From assembly GCA_942490705.1 (NCBI GenBank), contig CALNXY010000013.1:248001-312000 (forward strand): 64,000 bases of DNA. The letters are read 5' to 3'. Below, piece by piece: positions 17,901 to 26,978 of the stretch. The translations under genes were made by a program, and so were the position numbers. The notes below the pieces were generated by a model that was not told where the DNA came from, searched no databases, and was given only the letters and a program-made list of their open reading frames with translations. Numbering within the stretch: the stretch's first letter is position 1; each line of letters opens with the position of its first letter. Origin of the DNA: JAGRCP01 sp942490705. Its GTDB lineage: Bacteria > Chloroflexota > Anaerolineae > Caldilineales > Caldilineaceae.

Positions 17901-19226
17901 GCCGGATAGAATGGGGTCAAAAAAGAGCAGCCGCCCCAACTCGCTCATCGGCGAATCGTCCTCGCGCTGCTCGGCTCCGGGTTGTGCTTGCAGTTGATGG
18001 CTTATGATCACTTCCGCAAGGGCTGCGTCCATGTCGCTGATTGCATAGCGCTTTGCCACCGGCGGCGCAACAGTGGCTGCCCGACCGGTCGGCGTTGCGC
18101 TTGGCAGACGCTGCTGGGACGCTGCGAAGGTGATGTGGAGGACCCTCCCAGGCAGCACCTCGCTCACATAGAGGCTGCCGTCGGGCATGGGGAGGACTGC
18201 ACCGGGAAAGTTCAGGTTATCGATCACCGTTTCCAGTTTGCCATCCGTCGTGAGGCGGCTCAAACGACCGCTCTCCACCTGATAGTCGGCTCCGCCAAAG
18301 CAGTTGCCCCCTGGCGGAAAGGTGGCAAATTCTAATACCCAAACGCTCCCGTCGGGCCCCTTGGCCACATCGATGGGCATGTTGAGGCCGTCAAGCAGGG
18401 TGCGCTGGTTGCGCTGCTCGTCGATGGCCACCAGCCGCCCGCTACCGGCCGGATAGGGGCAGCCGCCTAGAAGCGTCACCCAATACTCGTCGTCCATGGG
18501 GATAAGGCCGGTGGGCACCGCTTCTACTTCATAACCAGGCTGCTCGTCGCTCTCCAGCGTGGCAAAGCGATGAAAGAAGCGCGTCGTACCGTCGGCATTT
18601 TCGGTGGCCATGCCGTTGCCGCTGGCGTCACTGACAATGGGCCTGCCGTCGTCCGTGTAGGTCATGTCGAAGGGGTTGACCAGCATGACGTTGTTGAGGG
18701 GCAGCATCGCCTTGCCCAGGTCATCGGGCGTGTAGGGCATCTGCGGTAGCGCAAAGCCATTGGCCAGCTGGTCAGCTGGCAGGTCGAGCGTCCAAAGATG
18801 TCCCTGGCCAAAATTGCCGACGTAGAGCGTCCGGCCATCGGGCGCAAGGCTGACCAGGGGGACGCCGGCCAGGTCGCCGGAATCGCGGCTGCTGGGCAGA
18901 CCGGAGAGGAAGCGGCCCAATGCGCCCTTGGGCGTCAAGAGGCTGACGCCGGCGCTGTCGTCGCGGTCGCCCGTGCCCTCCTCGGCAATTAGCAGGCTGC
19001 CGTCAGGTAACGCAGCCAGACCGATAGGCCCGAGCAGCCCCTCGGCGACAACCGTAATCGTCGGCGTGGACGCAACGGTCGGCGCAGGCGAGAAGGTAGC
19101 GATGGGTGTGGGCAGCGGCAGAGACTCGGCGCTGCATGCAGTTAGCATAGCTAGGCAGAGCGAGAGTAGCAGGAGGTGTAAGGTCCGATAAAGTGTGCGG
19201 TGCATGAATGGTGAGGGCGCGCTCAT
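14979..19226 (-). CDS. Lipoprotein fusion: beta-propeller, di-heme peroxidase, FG-GAP repeats, ASPIC/UnbV
   Basis: The 1415-aa protein has a lipoprotein signal (LTAC, Cys31). Residues about 45-370 resemble the ScyD/ScyE or NHL-type propeller (repeated GPIGLAALPDGSLLIAEEG-like blades). Residues about 400-850 are a MauG/bacterial cytochrome c peroxidase module with two c-type heme sites, C448-A-T-C-H452 and C686-A-S-C-H690, plus RNSPTILN and FWDGR. About 900-1320 are FG-GAP/VCBS repeats rich in calcium-type motifs such as DFDNDGWTDLYV. The last 85 residues are an ASPIC/UnbV domain. The start overlaps the GDPD stop by ATGA, so translation is coupled. Likely outside the membrane; probable peroxidase or redox role, substrate unknown. 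A second ATG at codon 8 is possible. Confidence 0.87.
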   Translation of the reverse strand: MSAPSPFMHRTLYRTLHLLLLSLCLAMLTACSAESLPLPTPIATFSPAPTVASTPTITVVAEGLLGPIGLAALPDGSLLIAEEGTGDRDDSAGVSLLTPKGALGRFLSGLPSSRDSGDLAGVPLVSLAPDGRTLYVGNFGQGHLWTLDLPADQLANGFALPQMPYTPDDLGKAMLPLNNVMLVNPFDMTYTDDGRPIVSDASGNGMATENADGTTRFFHRFATLESDEQPGYEVEAVPTGLIPMDDEYWVTLLGGCPYPAGSGRLVAIDEQRNQRTLLDGLNMPIDVAKGPDGSVWVLEFATFPPGGNCFGGADYQVESGRLSRLTTDGKLETVIDNLNFPGAVLPMPDGSLYVSEVLPGRVLHITFAASQQRLPSATPTGRAATVAPPVAKRYAISDMDAALAEVIISHQLQAQPGAEQREDDSPMSELGRLLFFDPILSGDQNISCATCHHPQFAMADGRVLPVGTGGHGLGPERTFLESIALGAEADAIRRLATASEESAQVHNPFIGQFVPRNSPTILNSALLGAQFWDGRVEGYSPAAALDQAAAQTVAVKTQERVVNDMALTDPLATQALFPVASLHEMAGATFGGLPAQTIRTRLLERLQAHPRYVSFFRDAFGSATESPAEAVTLTRLVAALAAFERRFIFTDAPWDLYVAGEHDALNDAQKRGALLFFGAADPSVTCASCHSGDLFTDQRYHNLLVPQLGPGKGHGYGGREDWGRAAVTFDARDRYAFRTPSLRNAELTAPYFHSGAFATLEDAIRHHADIAGSAMQYDPSAHAIPPELYSSYQPLDPDRQLSSAAPSLQPGMPLTPTDVADLAAFVRALTDPAATDLMDLVPESVPSGLPLDPLPASLDAARSAHTENAIPAATKVDLALDAPASPSAAFTFTDEANDVGLDFRHGAFAQGIHDDPVAAMGGGLCWLDYDRDGWLDLYLVNSYAEDEVGHWQAEEGLPRNALFSNAQGQFEDVSTASGADLALRGNGCVAADFDNDGWTDLYVTADGPNALLWNNGDGTFREGAVAAGVAAPEWNSSSAAGDLNGDGFVDLFVTAYIDLNKRIPKPSGAFPQDYYGLADRLYLNQGDGTFAEVTTAVGLAHAERGLGALMSDLDRDGDLDLYIANDGHPNRLYRNDPAVDAGGPGFHFTDVTVGAGVGDTGSGMGVAGGDYDADGWADLFVTNWERELNALYRSEMAEAGDLIFQYSTFRIGISGLGNGITGWGTHLTDFDHDTDADLLIVNGRVPVTNLATDPELVRFYRNRTADRWDEHARTGHFLEWTGQVGLKELGPLLGRGSAVADFDNDGDLDVAINQIAGPAVLLRNDLSESQVDNAHWLILDPGGMEPGLRVIVTLPDGRTLTREVHAGSSYLAGEDPRLHFGLGAVDQPIQVEVVWPDGRLDVLADVAVNQVLRIQ

Positions 19227-20308
19227 TGTGCGCCAAGCAGTAGATCAGGGCGATCGGTAATGATGCCGTCTACGCCTGCCTCAATCAACTTTTTCATAGT
19301 ATCAGTCTCATTGACGGTCCATGGGATTACCTTCAACCCAAGAGTGCGTGCCTGGTCGAGCCGCGCGGGCGTCACATCTTCATAGTTTGGTGACCAGATT
19401 ACCGCGCCCTGTGCGGCATACTCGGCCAAGTCCTGCCCCCGAAAGGTGAGGGCCGCTAGGCGGATCTCCGGATTGAGCGTGTGGGTTGCCCACAGTGAAC
19501 GATGGTCGAAGCTCTGCAAGATGACGCGCTCCGTCAACGCTCGCTGCTCAATGAGGTCAACGATCGCAATCTCAAACGCCCCAGGGTTCACCCCATCGAA
19601 ATCGTCGCCGATCGCACCGGGATCGTTCGCTTTGCGCTTGGTCTCAATGTTGAACTGCACGGTGGCGGCATTTTGCCGGAGTTCGTCGGCCTTGCGCGGC
19701 GACTCACTGTAGCGCTCGGCAAAGTCGAAGAGGGCGTCGAGGGTGGGAATGCCATAGTCGGATCCGGCCAGCACGGTCGGACCAGCATTTTGAAATGGGA
19801 AGCGCACTGAGTCTGGGTTGCGGCCACACTGATATTGGGCAAGCTGCGCCGCGGTCAGCATGGCGATGCGTAGCGCTGCCGGCGGGACAGTTGGATCGTC
19901 AGGGTTGGGTGGCGGATTTGCGCCGGGATCGGGCAAATGGCACTTGTCGGGACTGACCGTATCGTCGTGCCAGACGACCACCACCTGATCGGCAGTGAAG
20001 TGCAGGTCGAGTTCCAGGGTGGAGACGCCTAAATCGAGCGCCTGTTCGAAAGCGGGCAGGGTGTTTTCAGGCTTCAACCCGCGGGCGCCTCGATGCCCCT
20101 GCACATCAAAGCCGGGCGGAAGCGCAAGCATACTCTCTTCACCGATTATGATCGGCAAGAATGCGTCTGCGGCGGGTAGACGAATGCCTTCGTTAATGGC
20201 TTCGCTCAACGTCGTAGCCACAACGGTTGCCGGCTGCGTTGCGTCAGGTGCACTACAGGCCGACAGGAAGAGGATCGTGAGCGTTGCTAAGACAAGGCGC
20301 TTGATCAT
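19223..20308 (-). CDS. Glycerophosphodiester phosphodiesterase lipoprotein
   Basis: The 361-aa protein has a lipoprotein signal (LSAC, Cys18) and a GDPD TIM barrel: GHRGARGLKPENT, the LELDLHFTADQVVVVWHDDT stretch with metal and catalytic residues, and the C-terminal VIPWTVNETDTMKKLIEAGVDGIITDRPD strand typical of the family. It hydrolyses glycerophosphodiesters to glycerol-3-phosphate and an alcohol. Placement behind a Ugp-like transporter for glycerol-3-phosphate supports that role. Its stop overlaps the start of the cytochrome fusion gene (ATGA). The 141-bp gap to ugpB could hold another promoter, none of which is clear. Confidence 0.9.
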   Translation of the reverse strand: MIKRLVLATLTILFLSACSAPDATQPATVVATTLSEAINEGIRLPAADAFLPIIIGEESMLALPPGFDVQGHRGARGLKPENTLPAFEQALDLGVSTLELDLHFTADQVVVVWHDDTVSPDKCHLPDPGANPPPNPDDPTVPPAALRIAMLTAAQLAQYQCGRNPDSVRFPFQNAGPTVLAGSDYGIPTLDALFDFAERYSESPRKADELRQNAATVQFNIETKRKANDPGAIGDDFDGVNPGAFEIAIVDLIEQRALTERVILQSFDHRSLWATHTLNPEIRLAALTFRGQDLAEYAAQGAVIWSPNYEDVTPARLDQARTLGLKVIPWTVNETDTMKKLIEAGVDGIITDRPDLLLGAQ

Positions 20309-20449
20309 CAGATTGTCAGCGTTCTGTATGGTTCAACATACAATCGGAATGGCGACGGGGGCATGCATAAACTCGCGCTGCATGCCGCCCGTCACCGATG
20401 GGACTTTCAGCCAGATTGCCCAAAGCGGGAATCGGCTCTTGTCAACGGT

Positions 20450-21865
20450 CTATTCGAAGAACGCGTTGTAGTTCTCGAGCTCGTCATTGGCCTTAACGGC
20501 AGCTTCGTCCAGGGCCTCCTGGGGCGAAATGCCGTCATTTAGCACGCGGCTGTAGGCTTCGACGATGATGCGACGAATGGCCGGGAACGGGCCGGCGCGG
20601 CCGCCGAGTACGGCATAGTTCGGGCTGCCGTCATCCAGCGTGGTCGGTGTGGTGAAGAGCTGATCGATGGCGGTCTGGAAATTCGGATTCTCGGCCCAGA
20701 ACTGCTGAATCTCTTCGCTCTCCTGCACGTCGGTGCGGACGGGGAAGTAGCCCGAGCCGGTGTGCCAGGTGACCTGCTGCTCCGGCTCGGCCAGGAACTT
20801 CATGAACTGCCAGGCCGCGTCGTTCATGGCCGCGTCACCGGAGTCGAGCAGCCAGAGGGCCGCGCCGCCGATGATGACGCCGTTGCGTTCGCTGGAGTCG
20901 GAATGGGGAATGTAGGTCGTGCCGACCTCAAAGTTCGCATTCTCGATGAGCGAGACGTCGGACGTCGAGTCCATGGTCATCGCAGCTTGTCCGGTGATGA
21001 ATGTATCGTCCGTATCGGTCCAGGTGTTGCCCAGGTTTGGTGCATAGCCTTCTGCAAAGAGATCGGTGAGGAAGGTGAAGACCTCCACGCCCTGATCGGT
21101 GTTGAAGACGGCTTCGGCGGGACGACCGGTACGACCATTGTTTTCATCGAAGTAGAGACCACCGCTGTTGGCCAGAATCTGCTCGAAGAACCAACCGACC
21201 TGGCCAAAGGTGATGCAGTAGGGCGCAACCTCGGCAGCCAGCAGTTCATCGCACAGCGCCTTGAACTCACTGAAGGTCATGCTGCCTTCGGGCATTTCGA
21301 CGCCGGCGGCATCAAACATTTCCTGATTGTAGTAGATCAGTGGCGTGCTGCTGTTGAAGGCCATGGCCACCATGCCATTCTCATCAGAATAGTAGTCGCG
21401 CACGGCGTCGACGAAGATGCTGGAGTCATAGCCATCATTCTCCATCAGCTGCCAGGCCGGGACCAGGCGACCGGTGTCGATCATGGTCTGAGAAGCAAGG
21501 TCGAAATTCTGGATGATATTGGGCTCGCCGCCAGCCTCAAAGGCTGCCAGTAATGCATTGTAAGTGTCGTCGTAACTGCCCTGGAAAGTAGCGTTGACGA
21601 CGATGCCGTCCTGACTCTCGTTGAACGAAGCTGTGAGTTCGTCAACGAGCTCGTTGAGGTTGCCGCTCATGGCGTGCCAGAACTCAAGCGTTATCACATC
21701 CCCATCAGCCATTGCGCCATCGCCAGCGGGGGCTTCTTCGGCGGCCTCTTCGGTCGCTGCAGCGTCTGCCGGCGCGTCTGCAGGCGCGCCTGCCGGCGCA
21801 GCACAGGCCGATAGCACCATGAGGCTAACCAACAGCAGCGTCAGAATCGTTGCGAGTCGTTGCAT
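20450..21865 (-). CDS. ugpB: ABC transporter substrate-binding lipoprotein, UgpB-like
   Basis: The start at 21865 is chosen because AAGGAG lies just upstream and because MQRLATILTLLL...SACAAP forms a lipoprotein signal; the 29 residues before it in the open frame do not. The mature part begins with an Ala/Glu-rich linker, then LEFWHAMSGNLNELVDELTASFN, the FWHAMSG motif of UgpB. Such proteins bind glycerol-3-phosphate or glycerophosphodiesters outside the membrane. It is the last of the A-E-B transporter genes and precedes a glycerophosphodiesterase, which supports the substrate guess; a sugar is the alternative. Confidence 0.82.
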   Translation of the reverse strand: MQRLATILTLLLVSLMVLSACAAPAGAPADAPADAAATEEAAEEAPAGDGAMADGDVITLEFWHAMSGNLNELVDELTASFNESQDGIVVNATFQGSYDDTYNALLAAFEAGGEPNIIQNFDLASQTMIDTGRLVPAWQLMENDGYDSSIFVDAVRDYYSDENGMVAMAFNSSTPLIYYNQEMFDAAGVEMPEGSMTFSEFKALCDELLAAEVAPYCITFGQVGWFFEQILANSGGLYFDENNGRTGRPAEAVFNTDQGVEVFTFLTDLFAEGYAPNLGNTWTDTDDTFITGQAAMTMDSTSDVSLIENANFEVGTTYIPHSDSSERNGVIIGGAALWLLDSGDAAMNDAAWQFMKFLAEPEQQVTWHTGSGYFPVRTDVQESEEIQQFWAENPNFQTAIDQLFTTPTTLDDGSPNYAVLGGRAGPFPAIRRIIVEAYSRVLNDGISPQEALDEAAVKANDELENYNAFFE

Positions 21866-21960
21866 CTCTTTCTCCTTGTTGTCAAATGGTTTCGGTACGG
21901 TAGGAATTATTGAGCAACGGCCAAAGCCGTTATTCACGCAAACATTGGTCATTGCTAGAC

Positions 21961-22820
21961 TCAGCCCTTCAAGCCTGACATGGCGATGCCACGCACGAGC
22001 TGTTTTTGGGCGACCAAAAAGACGATGAGCGCAGGCACGATGGCAATCATGGAGCCGGCCATGACTGCGCCCCAGTCACTGCCGCGATCAAATTGGGACA
22101 TAAAGAAGCGAATGCCGATTTGCAGCGTGCGCATGTCGACCGATTTGGTGATGATCAAGGGCCACAAGTATTGGTTCCAGGCGCTGAGAAAGGCGAAAAT
22201 CGCAAACGCGCCAATTGACCCCTTGCTCAGCGGCACCAGAATCTGCCAGAGATAGCGCCAGTTGCCTGCGCCGTCGATTTTCGAGGAATCCCGGTATTCT
22301 TTAGGAACGGTCAAGAAAAACTGGCGCAACATGAAGACGCCAAATGCGCTGACAATAAATGGGGCTGTCAAGCCAGCATAGGTATCACCCCAGCCGATTC
22401 GGGAGACGAATTGAAAATTGGGGATAAAAACAAGTTCAAACGGGACCATCAGGCTGCCCAGCACGATGTAGAAGAGCGCATTGCGGCCAGGAAAATCAAG
22501 AATGGCAAATGCATAGGCGGCCAACACACTGAAGAGAACCTGCGCCAGCGTAATAATCCCGGATTGGATCATGCTGTTTAGCAAGTAACGGCCAAAAGGC
22601 GTCGATTCAAACGCGACCTGATAGTTTTCAAGCGTCCACTCACGGGGGATCAACTGGGGCGGAAAGGTGATGACCTGGCTCGGAACCTTGAAGCTCGTGA
22701 AGAAGGCGATAAAAATGGGCATCGCAATCAGAAGACCGAGCGCAAGTAGTGCAATCTGTACAAAGAAATCACTGAAGCTAAATTTTGAACCAAACGTTCT
22801 TTTGCTTGATGCGGTCGTCA

Positions 22821-22821
<1 letters not shown>
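21961..22821 (-). CDS. ugpE: ABC transporter permease, UgpE-like
   Basis: This 286-aa MalG/UgpE-type permease has six hydrophobic segments and the cytoplasmic EAA-like loop YRDSSKIDGAGNWRYLWQILVPLSKG, where the ATPase docks. Its ATG overlaps the upstream permease stop as TAATG (22819-22823), so the two are coupled. Ninety-five bases separate it from ugpB; a small AACGGC-CAAA-GCCGTT hairpin lies there. No dedicated ATPase is in this cluster; the nearest is the YnjD-like gene 2 kb upstream, or a shared ATPase elsewhere. Confidence 0.87.
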
Positions 22822-23780
<959 letters not shown>

Positions 23781-23908
23781 ATGCTCAATTCATCTGTTGA
23801 TCGTACAGAGTGGCGACAGGAAGAGACGACAAAGATGCCGTTGTTGGAAGCGGCGTCTCGGCCAGATTAATCAATTGGGTGGTTGATGGAGCCAAAGGTT
23901 ACCTGACT

Positions 23909-23937
23909 AGTATAGTCAACTTATCGGGTCATGGCAA
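23909..23937 (-). promoter_or_regulatory. Sigma-70-type promoter of the ugp-like operon
   Basis: Read on the minus strand, TTGCCA (23937-23932), a 17-base spacer and TATACT (23914-23909) each match five of six consensus positions. It points at ugpA with a leader of about 120 bases and lies in the 389-bp stretch 23781-24169, whose other recognisable content is repeat copy 2. Confidence 0.55.
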
Positions 23938-24056
23938 ACAGTTTTCCTGCTGGGCGAAGTTTCACCCCCGCCGGGCGCGCAAATGCTGCATCGCGCTGAG
24001 GTCATGATGCCTCAGCCTGGTTAATGGCCCGCCAATATTGTGTAAAGCTTGCGTTA

Positions 24057-24171
24057 AGGCCAATCCAGACAAATACCTGTACGCTGCACCTTCCTGGAAG
24101 CTCTCTCGTCGATATGCCTTCCTGAGTACAGCTTCCAGGAAGGTCGGATCGCTAATATCTTGGAATGGCCT
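24057..24171. repeat. 115-bp dispersed palindromic element, copy 2
   Basis: It is the same length as the copy at 7887-8001 and shares the ends (AGGCCAATCC, TTGGAATGGCCT) and the internal pair CTTCCTGGAAGCT / AGCTTCCAGGAAG, which is perfect here. An outer pairing GCGTTAAGGCC (24051-24061) with GGCCTAGCTTAACGC (24168-24182) extends the palindrome. Its right end supplies the stop codon of the YnjD-like ATPase. Confidence 0.75.
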
Positions 24172-25222
24172 AGCTTAACGCCGCTGGCGTGGGTGGCATA
24201 AGCCAGATGTGGGCTTGGGGGAGCGTGACGTGAATCTTGGCGCCGCTCTGTAGGGCACGCGCTGCGGGCGCGTGAGCCATCCAGCGCACATCGTCTAGGC
24301 GGAGCAACACCTGGGTGTATGTGCCCATGTAAACGACAGACTCAACGATGGCCTCAATGCAGTTCTGGCTGGTGTATTCGGCAAGCACCACCTGCTCGGG
24401 CCGCACGGTGAGGAGAACGGGGCCGTCTGCCACAGGTACTGTTTCACAGACGTGAAAGGCGCCCACCGCCGTTTCGACAAGCGTGCCCAGCTTTTCACCG
24501 GCAAGAAGGTTTTCGTTGCGGAAGAAGCGTGCAACCTGCTCATTTTGTGGCTGATCGTAGAAGGCGCTGGGCGCGTCGTACTGGAGCAGCACGCCGTCCA
24601 TCATCAACGCGACCCGATCGGCCAGCATGACGGCCTCCTCCTGGTCATGCGTGACGAAAAGCATGGTAATGCCCATTTCCTGCTGGATCGTGCGAATCAA
24701 CTGGCGCATCTCCAGGCGCAGGTTGGCGTCCAGGTTGGCCAGGGGCTCATCCAGCAGCAAGACCGCAGGTTCGATGATCAGCGCCCGGGCCAGTGCGACG
24801 CGTTGCTGCTGGCCGCCCGAAAGCTCGCCCGGCTTGCGCTGGCCGTAGCCGGGCAGCTGCACCAGCGCCAGCATCTCCTCCACTCGACGCCGGATCACGG
24901 CCTTCTCTACACCGCGCATTTTGAGCCCAAAGCCCACATTCTCCGCCACCGTCATGTTGGGGAAAAGCAGATGTTTCTGGAAGACCATGACCGCTCCGCG
25001 CTGTTCCGGCGCAATCTCCAGCACCGACCGGTCATCGAAGCGGATGTCGCCGGCGCTGGGCGTCAGCAGACCGGCGATCATGCGCATGGTCGTGGTTTTG
25101 CCGCAGCCGGACGGACCGAGGAGCGCCACCAACTCACCTGATTCCACTGCCAGGCTGAGATTCGCGACGGCGGCCACGTCGCCGTAGCGCTTGGATAGAT
25201 TGTGGAGGGTTACCTTTGTCAT
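24170..25222 (-). CDS. ABC transporter ATP-binding protein (YnjD/PotA-like)
   Basis: The 350-aa protein has Walker A GPSGCGKTT (36-44), Q-loop Gln82, signature LSGGQ (134-138), Walker B LLLDEP (155-160, Glu159) and the FVTHDQEEA switch His. A C-terminal TOBE/OB-type regulatory part follows from about residue 240, as in MalK/PotA-type ATPases; E. coli YnjD is shorter and lacks it. It is last in a four-gene transporter with two permeases and a YnjB-like binding protein. The stop codon lies inside a palindromic repeat, so the last residues (A-L-S) may be repeat-derived. Confidence 0.88.
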   Translation of the reverse strand: MTKVTLHNLSKRYGDVAAVANLSLAVESGELVALLGPSGCGKTTTMRMIAGLLTPSAGDIRFDDRSVLEIAPEQRGAVMVFQKHLLFPNMTVAENVGFGLKMRGVEKAVIRRRVEEMLALVQLPGYGQRKPGELSGGQQQRVALARALIIEPAVLLLDEPLANLDANLRLEMRQLIRTIQQEMGITMLFVTHDQEEAVMLADRVALMMDGVLLQYDAPSAFYDQPQNEQVARFFRNENLLAGEKLGTLVETAVGAFHVCETVPVADGPVLLTVRPEQVVLAEYTSQNCIEAIVESVVYMGTYTQVLLRLDDVRWMAHAPAARALQSGAKIHVTLPQAHIWLMPPTPAALS

Positions 25223-25288
25223 GTGGGTCTACTGGATCTGTTGCGCGCCTCGCCCTCGCCCGAACTGCCGGATTGATGACGATTGGTG

Positions 25289-26092
25289 CTATAGCCGGCC
25301 AAAACCGCTGACGGCGCCTGCTTCTTTGGACAGTGTACGCGAGGTAAGGATCAGCACCAAGATCGCGGGGAGGATAAAGACGATGCTGATGGCCGCCGCC
25401 CGCGCGTGGCTGGCGCCACTGATGAACGGAAAGAGCACCATGGGCAGCGTGATGATACGCCCGCCGCCGATCAGCAAGGTCGTGATGTATTGGCTCCAGG
25501 AAACCAAGAAGGTAAAGAGCGAGGCAACGACCAAGCCGGGAAAAATGGCGGGCAGCGTGATATACCAGAAGGTGCGCAGCGGATTGGCGCCGAGCGTGCG
25601 TGCGGTCTCTTCCAGTTCGACGCTATAGTTGGCAAAGACGCTGGCCATGACCAGCACAAAATAGGGCAGTGCCGGCACGAGATGCACCAACGCCACGCCG
25701 GCAAAGGTGTCGGCCAGGCCATAGCGGATAAAGACAATCTGGATGCCCATGGCCACCACCAGCGTCGGCACGATGATGGGCAGCATGATCAGCCATTCGA
25801 CGGTGCGTTTGCCCCGAAATTCCTGCATGCCCAACACGCGCGCTGCCGGCAGACCCACGATGATGCTCAGAAAAACAACCACAAGCGCCAGCGCAAGGCT
25901 GGTGACGAGTCCTTCGCCTACTCGTGAAGTAGGTGAGAAGACATAGCGCCACGCATCCAGCCCCCATTCTTGCGGGAGCAGATTGGGAAAGAACCAGTTG
26001 CGGGCGAAGGACCAGATGCCCAACGGCGCCAGCGGCAACAAGACGCCGACAACAATTGCGATGATAGCGACCCAGCGGGCGATAGCGCGCAT
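25289..26092 (-). CDS. ABC transporter permease (YnjC-like half)
   Basis: The 267-aa permease has six membrane helices and the EAA loop EETARTLGANPLRTFWYITLPAIFPG. It follows another permease by 16 bases. In E. coli YnjC the two permease halves are fused in one protein; here they are separate genes. Together they form the channel of a transporter of unknown substrate. Confidence 0.85.
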   Translation of the reverse strand: MRAIARWVAIIAIVVGVLLPLAPLGIWSFARNWFFPNLLPQEWGLDAWRYVFSPTSRVGEGLVTSLALALVVVFLSIIVGLPAARVLGMQEFRGKRTVEWLIMLPIIVPTLVVAMGIQIVFIRYGLADTFAGVALVHLVPALPYFVLVMASVFANYSVELEETARTLGANPLRTFWYITLPAIFPGLVVASLFTFLVSWSQYITTLLIGGGRIITLPMVLFPFISGASHARAAAISIVFILPAILVLILTSRTLSKEAGAVSGFGRL

Positions 26093-26108
26093 CGATCAAC
26101 TCCAAATG

Positions 26109-26975
26109 CTAGCCAAACCGCTTCACGGCTCGACGATAGGTTGCCAAGAGCAACACAGCGATGATCGTAATGATCACACCCATGGCCATCGCTTCGGGCC
26201 GGCGGCTCAGGTCGGGATCGATATAGGCTCGGTACGCGGTGACGGGCAGGGTGTTGGGGTAGCGGACACCGAGCAAGAGCGGGATCTCAAAGCTGCCGAA
26301 CAGGAAGGCGAAGACGATAATCGATGTTGAGATGATACCGGGCATGACCAGCGGCAGCAGCACATGGCGAAAGCGCTGCCACGGCCCTGCACCCAGCGTC
26401 TGGGCCACTTCTTCATATTCCAGCCCGACACCCTTCAGCACAGCCAGCACGACCAGCCCGATGAAGGGTACTTCTTTCCAGGTATAGACGAGGATCGTGC
26501 CGATGTTGGCGCGATCAAAGACCAGAACGGGAAAGTCTGCCGGCTGCCCGATCAAGCCCAGCGCATAGGCGAAGCGCGCCAGGATGCCGCTTTGGGTGAG
26601 GAGCATGACGATCCCGGCCGCGGCGACCAGATGGGGCACCGGTAGTGGGATCTGGTAGATGGTCGTCACGAATTGATTGCCGCGAAACGTACGCCGCAGC
26701 ACCATGGCCGCAATCAAAGCGAGTACCGTGGCCAGAAATGTGCTGACGGAGGCGATATAGAGGGTCAGCGCCAGCGAGATGTAGAATTCTCGATCGCTCA
26801 GGATGTCAACGTAGTGGTGCAGGGTGGGCGTCCGCAGACCAAGGACGGGCATGTAGTCCACGCTCTGGCCAAATCCGACGATCAGACCGCCGCCGAAAAA
26901 GAGGAAGATGACTGCCAGGGCAGGGGCCAGCATCAGCGCTGTCCGCACGCCCTGGCGTTCGAGAAGTCCGTTCAC
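26109..26975 (-). CDS. ABC transporter permease (YnjC-like half)
   Basis: The 288-aa product has six membrane helices and the EAA loop EEVAQTLGAGPWQRFRHVLLPLVMPG. It starts only three bases after the binding-protein stop and is followed by the second permease after 16 bases, so the order is binding protein, permease, permease, ATPase in one operon. Confidence 0.85.
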   Translation of the reverse strand: MNGLLERQGVRTALMLAPALAVIFLFFGGGLIVGFGQSVDYMPVLGLRTPTLHHYVDILSDREFYISLALTLYIASVSTFLATVLALIAAMVLRRTFRGNQFVTTIYQIPLPVPHLVAAAGIVMLLTQSGILARFAYALGLIGQPADFPVLVFDRANIGTILVYTWKEVPFIGLVVLAVLKGVGLEYEEVAQTLGAGPWQRFRHVLLPLVMPGIISTSIIVFAFLFGSFEIPLLLGVRYPNTLPVTAYRAYIDPDLSRRPEAMAMGVIITIIAVLLLATYRRAVKRFG

Positions 26976-26978
26976 GGT

